Of a stretch of 64,000 nucleotides of DNA, positions 35,939-45,115 are shown in pieces. Origin of the DNA: Rhodospirillaceae bacterium (GTDB lineage Bacteria > Pseudomonadota > Alphaproteobacteria > Rhodospirillales > Casp-alpha2); the NCBI GenBank assembly GCA_016845145.1, contig JAERTE010000018.1, positions 1-64,000 of the forward strand, read 5' to 3'. Position numbers and translations under genes: made by a program. The first letter of the stretch is position 1, and each line of letters starts with the position of its first letter. The notes beneath the pieces are model-generated. The model searched no databases. It was not told the origin of the DNA and was given only the letters and a program-made list of their open reading frames with translations.

Positions 35939-36909
35939 ACGTTAACGGCTTCGCCTGTCTCAGCGGAGCGTACGATGGCCTCCAACAACGCCGCGCCGTG
36001 AACGGCTTCGGCCACCGGCAACGGATAGGGCGCGCCGCCGGTGACGGCTTCGGCGAAGGCCTCCAACTCAGCGCGTTCCGAACTGATCGGCTCGAAGGTT
36101 TCCAGCGTCTCTTTCTCGTCGTCGCGCCGAAGCAAGGCGATCTTCTCATAGCCCCGCATGACAGCCCATCCCTGGTCCCCCATGACCCGGATGAACCAGA
36201 TTTTCGGCGTTACGGTGACGGTCGACATGTAGCCCGTCGCATCGCTGGCGAAGCGCATGGTCATGAACGTCACATCGTCGATGTTGCCGCTCAGCGTGCG
36301 GCGCTCGGACGTGGCGCGGACTTCCGTCACCGGCCCCATGAATGAAATCAGCGCATCCGCCATGTGCACGCCCAGTGCGGTCATGCCGCCGGCGGGGCTT
36401 TCGGTTGCGTCGTTTCGCCAATGTTCGGCGGGGTGGCGCCCGCCAGTGGGGACGGAAATATTGGACTCCACATGCAAGGGCGTGCCGATTTCACCATTCG
36501 CCACAATCTCACGCAGGCGTTTCATAGCCGGAAAAAAACGCCGGTTGTGGCCGAGCGCGCAGACTAGCCCGGCTTCGGTCAGCGCGGCGGCGGCGCGCTC
36601 GGCGCTTTCGCCCGACATGGTAAACGGCTTCTCCACAAACACATGCTTGCCGGCGCGCGCGCATTGGATCATCTGCTCAGCATGCTGGCCGTGCGGCGTG
36701 GCGAGCACGATGGCGTCCAGATCCGGATCACCGAGTAGATCGTCGAGTGAGTCGCGCAGATCGATATTGTGCTTGGTGCAGAATTCGCGCGCGCGATCCT
36801 TGCGCCCGGTGCAACCGGCGGGGAATGTGATGGCGTCGCTTTCGGTGATGGCCTCGGTCAGAACCTGGCCCCAGCGGCCTAATCCGGCGATGCCGGCGCG
36901 AACAGTCAT
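35935..36909 (-). CDS. Gfo/Idh/MocA-family oxidoreductase
   Basis: 324 residues, NAD(P)-dependent. The N-terminal Rossmann domain has AGIAGLGRWGQVL, DAIVLATPHGQHAEQM and the EKPFTMS lysine signature (HVFVEKPF). The C-terminal domain has HMADALISFMGPVTEVRA with the catalytic-position histidine. The family oxidises sugars, inositols and related polyols, so the substrate cannot be named. It is divergent from the M20 hydrolase. Confidence 0.88.
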   Translation of the reverse strand: MTVRAGIAGLGRWGQVLTEAITESDAITFPAGCTGRKDRAREFCTKHNIDLRDSLDDLLGDPDLDAIVLATPHGQHAEQMIQCARAGKHVFVEKPFTMSGESAERAAAALTEAGLVCALGHNRRFFPAMKRLREIVANGEIGTPLHVESNISVPTGGRHPAEHWRNDATESPAGGMTALGVHMADALISFMGPVTEVRATSERRTLSGNIDDVTFMTMRFASDATGYMSTVTVTPKIWFIRVMGDQGWAVMRGYEKIALLRRDDEKETLETFEPISSERAELEAFAEAVTGGAPYPLPVAEAVHGAALLEAIVRSAETGEAVNV

Positions 36910-37003
36910 GGCAGTACTCCCTGAAATTGTCGTCCCGTGCTAAACATAGGGGCTGGGAAGTATCGAATAAAGAGTGGGCCAAATAAACAATGGGGAGAGC
37001 GGC

Positions 37004-38443
37004 ATGGACGCCAAGGATTTTGTGCACGACTATCTGGAGCGCAACGCCGACGCCCTGAACGACGTCATCGATGCGCTGTTCTGGTATGGTGAGCCGGCCA
37101 TGCAGGAAGTGCGCTCGGCAGCATTGCTGACGGGAATTCTGGAGGACGGCGGCTTCAACGTCGAGCGTGGCATCTCGGGCTTTCCCACCGGCTTCATGGC
37201 GACGTATGGCTCGGGCGGACCCGTGGTCGCCGTGCATGCGGAATACGACGGCGCGCCCGATAACTCACAAGCGCCCGGCGTTGCCGAGCACCAGGCGATT
37301 ATTCCGGGTGCGCCAGGCCATTGTGAGGGCCACAACGTTAATGCGGCGGTCTTGGTCGCTACCGCGCGCGCCGTCAGCCGTGCTATGCGTGAGCACAGGA
37401 TCAAAGGGACTTTGAAAATCTTCGGGGCACCGGCGGAGGAACTGGTGTTGGCGCGGCCCTACTACGTGCGCGACGGTTATTTCGACGACGTGGACGTGGC
37501 TTTTCATCCGCACCTGCGTGAACGCCTGTCAACTGAATACGGTGTCTTGCAGCGCGCCGTGGTGTCTGCGGAGTTTGTTTTTCATGGTGAGACAGCACAT
37601 GCCGCCATGTCGCCGTGGAAAGGCCGCAATGCGCTGGACGCGGCGCTGTTGATGGATAGCGGCATGGCGCAATACCGCGAGCACCTGAGCCCGGGCATGA
37701 ACATGCACCGCGTCGTCACCGACGGCGGCAACCAGCCCAACGTGATCCCTGCGCGCGCCGCGATCTGGTGGTTTTTCCGCGATCATACGGCAGACGGCGC
37801 CAAAGGGCTGTTTGAGCAAGCCCGCAAGGTCGCCGCAGGGGCGGCACAAATGACCAACACGGAGCTGGAAGTAATCGTGAAAACCGCCGTATGGCCGGTG
37901 CGCGGGAACGAAGCCCTGGCGATAGCCCTGCAGCGCAATATCGAAGCGGTCGGCATGCCGGCCTGGAGCAACGCCGAGCATGACCTCGCCAATCGCTTGC
38001 AGGCCGCCAATGGTGCGGATGAAGAGGGGCTCCGGACGGAGGTGGATACTCTTGACGGTCCGTCACAGTCCATCGCTGCCGCCAACGATTGCGGCGATGT
38101 GTCATGGAAGGTGCCCATGGGGCGGTTGTGGTTCCCGGCCAATGTGCCGGGCGTGACGTTTCATCATTGGTCAGCAGGTTCGGCGCTAGCCACATCCATC
38201 GCGCATAAGGGCGGGCTGGTCGGTGCACGCACCTTGGCGGGAACATTGATCGATTGCCTCACAGACCCCGACATCATCGCCGAAGCGAAAGCGACGTTTG
38301 CCGAGGAGACCAAGGGCGTTGACTATGCACCGATGATTCCCGACGCGAATACGCCACCGTTGGATACTAACCGGCAGTTGATGGAAAAATTCCGGCCATC
38401 GATGGAATCGCGGTATGTGGAACCCCAGCACCGATTCGAATGA
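37004..38443 (+). CDS. M20-family amidohydrolase (AbgB-like)
   Basis: 479 residues of a zinc amidohydrolase/carboxypeptidase. Metal-binding and catalytic regions are VVAVHAEYDGAP, PGHCEGHNVNAA, FGAPAEELVLARPYYV and the dimerisation-lid motif HGETAHAAMSPWKGRNALDA. A late DCGDVSWKVPM and FHHWSAGSALA supply the last ligands. It resembles AbgB (p-aminobenzoyl-glutamate hydrolase) more than succinyl-diaminopimelate enzymes. The start at 37004 follows GGGGAGAG. Confidence 0.88.
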   Translation: MDAKDFVHDYLERNADALNDVIDALFWYGEPAMQEVRSAALLTGILEDGGFNVERGISGFPTGFMATYGSGGPVVAVHAEYDGAPDNSQAPGVAEHQAIIPGAPGHCEGHNVNAAVLVATARAVSRAMREHRIKGTLKIFGAPAEELVLARPYYVRDGYFDDVDVAFHPHLRERLSTEYGVLQRAVVSAEFVFHGETAHAAMSPWKGRNALDAALLMDSGMAQYREHLSPGMNMHRVVTDGGNQPNVIPARAAIWWFFRDHTADGAKGLFEQARKVAAGAAQMTNTELEVIVKTAVWPVRGNEALAIALQRNIEAVGMPAWSNAEHDLANRLQAANGADEEGLRTEVDTLDGPSQSIAAANDCGDVSWKVPMGRLWFPANVPGVTFHHWSAGSALATSIAHKGGLVGARTLAGTLIDCLTDPDIIAEAKATFAEETKGVDYAPMIPDANTPPLDTNRQLMEKFRPSMESRYVEPQHRFE

Positions 38444-38550
38444 CACTTTGAGACTGAAACTTGCAGAAACCTGAAGGTAAATAGCTAAGCTATTGAAAAA
38501 CAATAAAAATAAAAATTCACTTGTGTGACCATCGTCACTGATAATTGGAC

Positions 38551-38675
38551 CGAATAAGACCATATTAGTTGTGTAAGGAGCGCACCTCCCTGAGTATCCT
38601 CCCCCCAACTCCCCAGCGTTCCTTACATCCTCCCTGTCAAACTTGCCGGCCCGAAAGGGCCGGCATCTTTGTTTT
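38551..38675 (+). ncRNA. Candidate trans-acting small RNA with anti-Shine-Dalgarno loops
   Basis: An 11-bp stem, TGTAAGGAGCG (38572-38582) with CGTTCCTTACA (38617-38627), one G-U pair, encloses a 34-base pyrimidine-rich loop holding CCTCCC at 38585 and CCTCCCCCC at 38598. A third CCTCCC (38629) follows. The element ends in a perfect terminator (38645-38675). A GATAAT at 38540 could be the -10 box, which sets the approximate 5' end. CCTCCC-type loops are the ribosome-site-pairing motifs of alphaproteobacterial sRNAs such as the alpha-r14 and cuckoo families. No open frame occupies the stretch. Confidence 0.6.
38645..38675 (+). terminator. Rho-independent terminator, GCCGGCCC-GAAA-GGGCCGGC
   Basis: A perfect 8-bp GC stem with a GAAA tetraloop followed by ATCTTTGTTTT. 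It lies 202 bases after the M20 gene and ends the candidate small RNA. It is the strongest terminator in the window. Confidence 0.85.
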
Positions 38676-38730
38676 AAGGGACAAATGTGGATGTGTTTTC
38701 TACAATGAGGCGCCATGCCACCCAATCCGA

Positions 38731-39249
38731 ATGAGCCACGTGAGACACATGAGCGAATCTGAGATACCAAAGATTTTTCATGAGCAAATGCCGCTCCTGG
38801 ACCTCGATGCAATCAAGGATGCAGGCCTGCGTGACATGGTGCTCTGCTGGCAGGCCATGTTTGATCGCAACGGAGACATACCCGTCTGGGACATGACATT
38901 CGCCATGGAGTTTCCAAGCCTCGCCGATCGATGCTTTCTGTATGAATTGAATGGTGAAAACGTGGTCACCAAATTCGTGGGAGAGCAAAGCCGCAAATAT
39001 ATCGACCTCGAGCGTACGAGCGGAGATCTGTTCGATCTAATCCCCGAGGTCAACGCGCTTGATATGCACGCGCGTATCCTGAAGTGTGCCGAACAGCGGC
39101 GGCCTAATTATTGTCAGAAGTCCATGTCCTGGAACAAAGACCGCAGCCACTTGAATTATGAGGTCGTGTTCCTGCCATTCCGCAAGAGTGACGATGCTTC
39201 ATGCCGTGTCGTCTACTCTCCGATGTCATTCTATCGGCACGAAGTTTGA
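38731..39249 (+). CDS. PAS-domain protein
   Basis: About 172 residues of a stand-alone PAS-type sensor fold as found in many alphaproteobacteria (MTFAMEFPSLADRCFLYELN, TSGDLFDLIPEVNALDMHAR and a beta-sheet end CRVVYSPMSFY). No output domain is attached. The start is ambiguous between the ATGs at 38731 and 38749; neither has a strong ribosome site. Probably a signalling accessory; the ligand is unknown. Confidence 0.72.
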   Translation: MSHVRHMSESEIPKIFHEQMPLLDLDAIKDAGLRDMVLCWQAMFDRNGDIPVWDMTFAMEFPSLADRCFLYELNGENVVTKFVGEQSRKYIDLERTSGDLFDLIPEVNALDMHARILKCAEQRRPNYCQKSMSWNKDRSHLNYEVVFLPFRKSDDASCRVVYSPMSFYRHEV

Positions 39250-39389
39250 CGAGAGCACGATGCGGCGCAGACGGCCTGATTTTATGGTTTCTTGGAAACC
39301 TTGTTCGGGCACGTTTCGGATCATGTGTAACGGTTGACGTAGGCGCCGTTCTGGTGACGATGGGGTGAGACAGGAGCGGGAGTCCAACG

Positions 39390-40535
39390 ATGCAACAAAG
39401 CCTCTATTTTTCCGAAGAACTCGAAATGCTGCGCGATCAGATCAAGCGTTTCGTCGCTGAGAAGATCGTGCCGCATGGCGAGGCCTGGGAAGCGGACGGC
39501 ATGGTGCCGAGGGACGTGCTCAGGGAAATGGGCGAGCTTGGATTTTTCGGCATCCGATACCCCGAACAATACGGCGGTTCGGAACTAGATACCCTGGCAA
39601 CCGTGGTGCTGGCTGAGGAATTGGGCCGCTCGACCTTTTCCGGCTTCGCGGTCACGGTGCTGGTACATACCGACATGGCCTCGCCGCACCTGGCCAATGC
39701 AGGCAACGAAGCTCAGCAGGCGAAATATCTGCCGGGTGTCATCCAGGGCAACCTGATCACCGCCGTTGCCGTGACCGAGCCCGATGTCGGATCCGACGTG
39801 GCCAACCTTAAGACCCGCGCGGTGAAGGATGGCAGCGATTGGGTGATTAACGGCGCCAAGATGTTCATTACGAACGGCGTGCACGGCGATCTGTATTTCG
39901 TCGCGGCGCGTACCGACCCTGACGCCAAAGGCTCGCGCGGTATCACCATGTTCATCGTCGAGAAAGGCACACCAGGGTTCAGCGTCGGGCGCGCGCTGGA
40001 TAAAATGGGTTGGCGCTGTTCGGATACGGCGGAGTTGGTGTTCGACAATGTGCGCGTGCCGGATGAAAATATTTTGGGTGAAGCCAATCGCGGCTTCTAC
40101 GCCATCATGAACAACTTCCAGAACGAGCGCACGGTGATCGGCGCCATGGCCATGGGCGAAGCGCAAACCGCCATCGACCTGACCCTCGATTACGTAAAGG
40201 GCCGCAAAGCTTTCGGCGCGCCGCTTTGGGACAAGCAGGCGATCCGCCAGCGTCTTGCACGGCTGCAAGGCGAGGTCGAGGCCGGCCGGCAGTTGGTCTA
40301 TCATGCCGCCTGGCTCGATGCGCAGGGCGTCGACTGCGTCAAGGAGGTGTCCATGGTGAAGGCCTATTGCGGCGATCTGGTGAACCGTGTCATGTACGAC
40401 TGTCAGCAATTCCACGGCGGTTTCGGTTACATGCGCGAAGCCACCATCGAGCGCATGGTCCGCGATGCCCGCGTACAGGCTATCGGCGGCGGGGCGTCGG
40501 AAGTGATGCTGGAGGAAGTCGCCAAGCGGCTTTGA
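39390..40535 (+). CDS. Acyl-CoA dehydrogenase
   Basis: 381 residues, FAD-dependent. Family signatures are EQYGGSELDTLATVVLAEEL, VTEPDVGSDVANLKTRAVKD, MFITNGVHGDLYFVAARTD, RKAFGAPLWDKQAIRQRL, QFHGGFGYMREATIERMVRD and the terminal region IGGGASEVMLEEV. The usual catalytic Glu near IYEGT is here AIGGGAS, as in long-chain/isovaleryl-type relatives that place Glu elsewhere (the QFHGGFGY region carries no Glu). It is followed after 107 bases by the molybdenum hydroxylase genes. Confidence 0.87.
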   Translation: MQQSLYFSEELEMLRDQIKRFVAEKIVPHGEAWEADGMVPRDVLREMGELGFFGIRYPEQYGGSELDTLATVVLAEELGRSTFSGFAVTVLVHTDMASPHLANAGNEAQQAKYLPGVIQGNLITAVAVTEPDVGSDVANLKTRAVKDGSDWVINGAKMFITNGVHGDLYFVAARTDPDAKGSRGITMFIVEKGTPGFSVGRALDKMGWRCSDTAELVFDNVRVPDENILGEANRGFYAIMNNFQNERTVIGAMAMGEAQTAIDLTLDYVKGRKAFGAPLWDKQAIRQRLARLQGEVEAGRQLVYHAAWLDAQGVDCVKEVSMVKAYCGDLVNRVMYDCQQFHGGFGYMREATIERMVRDARVQAIGGGASEVMLEEVAKRL

Positions 40536-40642
40536 TCCGATTTTTCATCGAACTTTCACAAGATGGGGGGCTTTCTTCGCGCAAGGCGGTTGGCTATGGT
40601 TGCCCGCTGTAGCGAGAATTTGAAGCGGGAGCACCCCATATC

Positions 40643-41509
40643 GTGAGCGAATTGAATTACGAGGCCCCGGATACATTGGATGCGGCCATCGGTCTATTGG
40701 CCGGCGACGAGACGGCGCGGGTTTTTGCCGGTGGTACGGATTTGTTGGTCCAGTTGAAGGAAGATTTGCGCGAACCCGGCCTGTTGGTCGATATCAAACG
40801 CATCCAAGAAGTGCGAGAGATTTCCATCGGTGACGCGGACGTGCGCATCGGCGCTGCGGTAACGGGTGCTGAACTGGGTGAACACGACGTGCTGAAGGCC
40901 TTGTGGCCGGGCGTTGTCGAGGCGGTCAACCTGATCGGCTCCGACCAAGTGCAAGGCCGCGCCACCATCGGCGGCAACCTATGCAATGCATCGCCCGCCG
41001 CCGACAGCGTGCCGGCCATGGTTGCTGCAGGCGCTAAAGCTGCGATCAGCGGACCGGACGGTAACCGCGAGGTCGCCATCGATGACTTGATGACGGGCCC
41101 TGGCCAGACGACGCTCGGGCGCGGTGAGCTGGTGACGGCGATTGTCCTACCGAAACCGCCGGCGCGGTCCGGTGATGCCTATCTGCGGTTCATCCCGCGC
41201 ACCGAGATGGACATCGCCGTGGTCGGTGCCGGTATTTCCGTGACATTGAACGACGATGGCACTTGTGTCGCTGCCCGATTGGCGCTGGGCGCGGTCGGGC
41301 CGACGGTGAAGCTGGTGGATGCTGCATGCACTGCACTTGTCGGCAACACGCTTGATGAAGCTACCCTGGAAGCGCTGACGCAAGCGGCTCGCGCGGCTTG
41401 TTCACCCATCGACGACAAACGCGGCACGGCTGAGTTTCGCACGAATGTGGCTGGTGTTCTGGCCCGGCGCGTGGCGGCCATCGCCTGGCAAAGAGCGGAG
41501 AACAGCTAA
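40643..41509 (+). CDS. Molybdenum hydroxylase FAD-binding subunit (CoxM type)
   Basis: 288 residues, medium subunit of a xanthine-dehydrogenase-family enzyme that passes electrons from iron-sulphur centres to FAD. FAD motifs are ARVFAGGTDLLVQLK and GRATIGGNLCNASPAADSVP. The C-terminal CODH-type domain ends KRGTAEFRTNVAGVLARR. It starts with GTG behind GGGAGC. Its stop overlaps the next start (TAATG). Confidence 0.92.
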   Translation: MSELNYEAPDTLDAAIGLLAGDETARVFAGGTDLLVQLKEDLREPGLLVDIKRIQEVREISIGDADVRIGAAVTGAELGEHDVLKALWPGVVEAVNLIGSDQVQGRATIGGNLCNASPAADSVPAMVAAGAKAAISGPDGNREVAIDDLMTGPGQTTLGRGELVTAIVLPKPPARSGDAYLRFIPRTEMDIAVVGAGISVTLNDDGTCVAARLALGAVGPTVKLVDAACTALVGNTLDEATLEALTQAARAACSPIDDKRGTAEFRTNVAGVLARRVAAIAWQRAENS

Positions 41510-41991
41510 TGCCCAAACATGTCATTACCGCCACCGTCAATGGTGACGAAGTGGATTTCACCTGCCGCACGGATCAAACATTGCTCGACGTGCTGCGCGA
41601 CGAGCTCTACCTGACCGGCACCAAAAACGGCTGCGGCACCGGCGATTGCGGTGCCTGCACCGTGATCCTCAATGGTCGGCCCATCAATGCCTGCCTTGTG
41701 CTGGGAGCTGAGCTTGAAGGTGCAGAAATCCAAACCATCGAGGGTATGTCCGACGGCAACGCGCTGCATCCCTTGCAGCAGAAGTTCCTGGACCACGCGG
41801 CGCTGCAATGCGGCGTGTGCACACCGGGTCTCTTGAACATGGCCAAAGCCTTTTTGGAGAAAAACCCGGACCCGACGGAAACCGAAGTGCGGTTTGCCTT
41901 GGCCGGCAACCTGTGCCGCTGTACGGGGTATGACAAAATCATCCGCGCCGTCATGGATGCTGCGGCTGAGATGAGAGGGAGCGCACCATGA
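41509..41991 (+). CDS. Molybdenum hydroxylase [2Fe-2S] subunit (CoxS type)
   Basis: 160 residues with both iron-sulphur sites. The plant-ferredoxin type is GCGTGDCGACTV (about 44-55) with a later Cys in NACLV. The second, helical site is CGVCTPG ... LCRCTGYDKI. It is the electron-transfer small subunit. It is co-translated with the large subunit (ATGA overlap). Confidence 0.94.
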   Translation: MPKHVITATVNGDEVDFTCRTDQTLLDVLRDELYLTGTKNGCGTGDCGACTVILNGRPINACLVLGAELEGAEIQTIEGMSDGNALHPLQQKFLDHAALQCGVCTPGLLNMAKAFLEKNPDPTETEVRFALAGNLCRCTGYDKIIRAVMDAAAEMRGSAP

Positions 41992-44279
41992 ACGAGGAAA
42001 GCAGAGGCCGCCCAGGGGCCAACCAATCAGGCAGCAATTATAAGTGGGTCGGCAAGAACACCCGCCGCCCCGATGGCGTTGATAAGGTCACGGGCCGCGC
42101 GCGTTACGGCGACGACATGAAATTGCCTGGCTTGTTGCATGCCAAGGTTCTCAGAAGCCCGCACGCGCATGCCAAAATCATCTCCATCGATACCTCCAAG
42201 GCAGAAGCTTTGAAGGGCGTCAAAGGCGTGGTGACCAGCGCTGATATCCCGGACCATCCTGAGATGGAGCCGCCCTATCCACCGATCATCAATGATTTCC
42301 ATGACATCTCACGCAACGTCATGGCGCGCGAAAAGGTGCTCTACGACGGCCACGCCGTTGCCGCCGTCGCCGCCACCACGGAAGCCATCGCCAAGCGCGC
42401 ACTGAAACTGATCGAAGTGGAATACGAAGTTCTGCCGCATGTACTCGATCCGATCGACGCCGCCAAGCCTGATGCTCCTGTGCTGCACGAAGATTTGTTT
42501 ACCTACGGCGTCGAACCAAAGCCCGAAAAACCGTCGAACCTATTCCGCAGCGTCAATGGCGGGCGCGGCGACGTGGAGGCGGGCTTCGCAGACGCCGATG
42601 TGATCGTCGAGCGCGCGTTCTCATCCGAACCCATTCACCAGGGTTATATCGAGCCGCTGGCCTGCGTCGCCAGTGCTTCGGAAGACGGCTCTGTCGAGCT
42701 CTGGACGTCCACCCAGGGTGCCTTTGTCGCCCGTGCGCTGTGCGCCAAGCTGTTGAAGATGGATATTGCCTTGTTGCGCGTCACGCCGTCTGAAATCGGC
42801 GGGGGCTTCGGCGGCAAGACCACCATCTACGGTGAGCCTGTGGCGATCCGTTTGTCACAGAAGACAGGCCGGCCCGTGCGCATGGTGATGTCGCGCTCCG
42901 AGCTATTCCGCGCATCGGGCCCGACGTTGGGTTCGCGCTCACGCATTAAGATCGGCGCTAAGAAGGATGGCACCGTGGTTGCCGCTGATGCCGAGCTTTG
43001 GCATCAATCCGGCGCGTTCAAAGGCTCGCCCACGGGCCGGGCAATGGATACGTTTTTCTCGTCCTATACCTTCGAGAACGCCCGCGTAACAGTGCACGAT
43101 GTCTGCGTGAACCGCCCCAAGGTAGCGGCCTACCGCGCGCCTGGCGCACCCATGGCGGCGTTTCCCGTCGAAATGGCGCTGAACGAACTGGCTGAGAAGA
43201 TCGGCATGGACCCCATTGACCTGCGCCGCAAGAACGCCGTGCAGGATGGTGGTGAAAGCCTGATGGGCACCAAATACGGCCGCATCGGTCTCAATGAAGT
43301 ATTGGATGCGGTGAAAAATCATCCGCATTATTCCGCACCCTTGGGGCCGAACCAGGGGCGCGGTTTTGCGCTCGGTTACTGGATGCACGGCGGGGGCTTG
43401 AGCAGTGCTGCCGTGAATTTGCAGGACGACGGCACGCTTTCCGTCGCTACCGGCAACCCCGATATCGGCGGTTCACGATCCTCCATGCGCGCCATGGCGG
43501 CAGAAGAATTGGGCATCGACATCGAAGCCGTCAAACCCATCGTCGCCGATACCGGGTCCTTGGGCTACAGCCATCTGACGGCGGGCAGCCGCACCACCTT
43601 CGCCACCGGCATGGCGGTGATCAACTGCGTGCGCGAGATCATGGAGAAGCTTTGTGCCTTGGCGGCCAAGAAGTGGGAAATCCCGGCCGAGGATGTGCGC
43701 TGGGATTCGGGCCAGGCCATCGCCGCTGATAACCATGACTTGAAACCGCTCAGCCTCAAGGAACTGGCCGGTATGGCCACCAAAATGGGCGGCCCCATCG
43801 CCGGCCATTCGGAAATCAACGCCGGCGGCGCCGGCGCCGCGTTCTCGGCGCAGTTGGTGGATGTCGAGGTTGATCCCGAAACCGGTTTCGTCAGCCCCAA
43901 ACGCTACACCGTGGTGCAAGATGTCGGCCGCGCCATCTCGCCGGACTACGTGGAAGGCCAGATGCAGGGCGGCGCGGTGCAGGGCATCGGCTGGGCCTTG
44001 AACGAGGAATACGTCTACGGCGAGGACGGGCGGTTGCAAAATAACGGCTTTTTGGACTACCGCATGCCGGTGGCTTCCGACGTGCCGATGATCGACACCG
44101 TGATGATCGAGGTGCCGAACCCGAACCATCCCTACGGCGTACGTGGCGTCGGTGAGCCCTGCCTGGTACCCGCACCGGCAGCGGTCGCCAACGCGGTAGA
44201 GAACGCCGTGGGTGTAAAAATGGGTTCGCTACCGATGTCGCCACCAAAGGTATTGAAAGCGTTGCAGGAGAGCGGCTGA
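41988..44279 (+). CDS. Molybdenum hydroxylase large subunit (molybdopterin-binding)
   Basis: 763 residues binding the Mo-molybdopterin-cytosine cofactor and the substrate. Signatures are RARYGDDMKLPGLLHAKVLR, IGGGFGGKTTIYGEPVAI, AYRAPGAPMAAFPVEMALNE, GRGFALGYWMHGGG and the catalytic Glu in GVRGVGEPCLVPAPAAV. The active-site loop is AYRAPGAP, not the AYRCSFR loop of true CO dehydrogenase, so CO oxidation is not supported. Likely substrates are N-heteroaromatics, aldehydes or aromatic CoA esters. The acyl-CoA dehydrogenase upstream slightly favours an acid/CoA pathway. Confidence 0.92.
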   Translation: MNEESRGRPGANQSGSNYKWVGKNTRRPDGVDKVTGRARYGDDMKLPGLLHAKVLRSPHAHAKIISIDTSKAEALKGVKGVVTSADIPDHPEMEPPYPPIINDFHDISRNVMAREKVLYDGHAVAAVAATTEAIAKRALKLIEVEYEVLPHVLDPIDAAKPDAPVLHEDLFTYGVEPKPEKPSNLFRSVNGGRGDVEAGFADADVIVERAFSSEPIHQGYIEPLACVASASEDGSVELWTSTQGAFVARALCAKLLKMDIALLRVTPSEIGGGFGGKTTIYGEPVAIRLSQKTGRPVRMVMSRSELFRASGPTLGSRSRIKIGAKKDGTVVAADAELWHQSGAFKGSPTGRAMDTFFSSYTFENARVTVHDVCVNRPKVAAYRAPGAPMAAFPVEMALNELAEKIGMDPIDLRRKNAVQDGGESLMGTKYGRIGLNEVLDAVKNHPHYSAPLGPNQGRGFALGYWMHGGGLSSAAVNLQDDGTLSVATGNPDIGGSRSSMRAMAAEELGIDIEAVKPIVADTGSLGYSHLTAGSRTTFATGMAVINCVREIMEKLCALAAKKWEIPAEDVRWDSGQAIAADNHDLKPLSLKELAGMATKMGGPIAGHSEINAGGAGAAFSAQLVDVEVDPETGFVSPKRYTVVQDVGRAISPDYVEGQMQGGAVQGIGWALNEEYVYGEDGRLQNNGFLDYRMPVASDVPMIDTVMIEVPNPNHPYGVRGVGEPCLVPAPAAVANAVENAVGVKMGSLPMSPPKVLKALQESG

Positions 44280-44317
44280 GGCATTTTTTCGAGGACAGAT
44301 TCTAACGGCTTGGCGTC

Positions 44318-45082
44318 TCAAAACTTGCCGTTGGAATTCTTCCACTCACTCTTGGGTGCGATCTTTTCGGTGGTATCCCAATGCTCCACCAGTTTGCCTT
44401 CAGCCACTCGGAACAAGTCGTAGAAAGCTGAGTGGACACCGGCCAAGCTCCCCTCGCTGACGCACAGCACAAAACTCCCCTCGGCCAGAACGCGATGGAC
44501 CCGGTGATAATCGATGTGTCTGAATTCGCCGTCCATCGTCCCCAAATCCTTGCGCAGTGCAGATGCGCCGTCGGCAAGATGCGGGTTGTGTTCAGCGTAG
44601 TTATCTTCGGCGATATAATCTGTTAATTGGTCGAGCCGCCGTTCGACCAGGATGGTTTCAGCAAACGATTGCACCAAAGCGCGGTTGCGTTCCGTCAGAT
44701 CGTGGTCAAGAGCTTCGGTAGGCCCGTCCACCATGGAGCGGCCCGATGCATTGGGGCCTTTGCGTTCTTGGATATTGTCCCAGTGCTCCACCGCACGCCC
44801 GTCTTCAAAGCGGAACACTTCAAATCCGATATTCCGGCGCGAAAAGTCATATTCGGTATGGGCGAAGACAAAATCCCCATCCTCGAAGGCACGCACAATA
44901 TTGACCCTAGGTGAGGTCTTGGACAGGCGCAGGAAAAGCGCTGCCAAACCCTCGCTTCCTTCGTGGGTTTGCGGATTGTGTTGAATGTATTTCTCTTCGT
45001 TGACGACGGCCACGGGCCCAGGGTCGCCGGTCTCGATGCTTTTCAGCAAGGCGCGGATGCGATCTTTATTTGCCATGGTCAT
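44318..45082 (-). CDS. Tandem SnoaL-like (NTF2-fold) protein
   Basis: 254 residues made of two consecutive SnoaL-like domains. Each has the family sequence YIQHNPQTHEGSEGL / YAEHNPHLADGASAL and a late AVEHWDNIQ / LVEHWDTTEKI. SnoaL-like proteins are cyclases, isomerases or ligand binders; no specific activity is indicated. The start is uncertain between ATGs at 45082 and 45076. It is convergent with the molybdenum hydroxylase genes. Confidence 0.8.
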   Translation of the reverse strand: MTMANKDRIRALLKSIETGDPGPVAVVNEEKYIQHNPQTHEGSEGLAALFLRLSKTSPRVNIVRAFEDGDFVFAHTEYDFSRRNIGFEVFRFEDGRAVEHWDNIQERKGPNASGRSMVDGPTEALDHDLTERNRALVQSFAETILVERRLDQLTDYIAEDNYAEHNPHLADGASALRKDLGTMDGEFRHIDYHRVHRVLAEGSFVLCVSEGSLAGVHSAFYDLFRVAEGKLVEHWDTTEKIAPKSEWKNSNGKF

Positions 45083-45115
45083 CGATGGATCACCAGTTCG
45101 ATTTGAATGACACAC

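Noticed and set aside
39286-39300. GGTTTC-TTG-GAAACC stem-loop after the PAS gene as a terminator
   Set aside because: Only six pairs with a three-base loop and no T-tract, so too weak to call.
39585-40415. A 276-residue minus-strand frame
   Set aside because: Antisense to the acyl-CoA dehydrogenase, whose family motifs are intact.
40643-44279. Aerobic CO dehydrogenase (coxMSL)
   Set aside because: The gene order fits, but the large subunit has AYRAPGAP where CO dehydrogenase has AYRCSFR.
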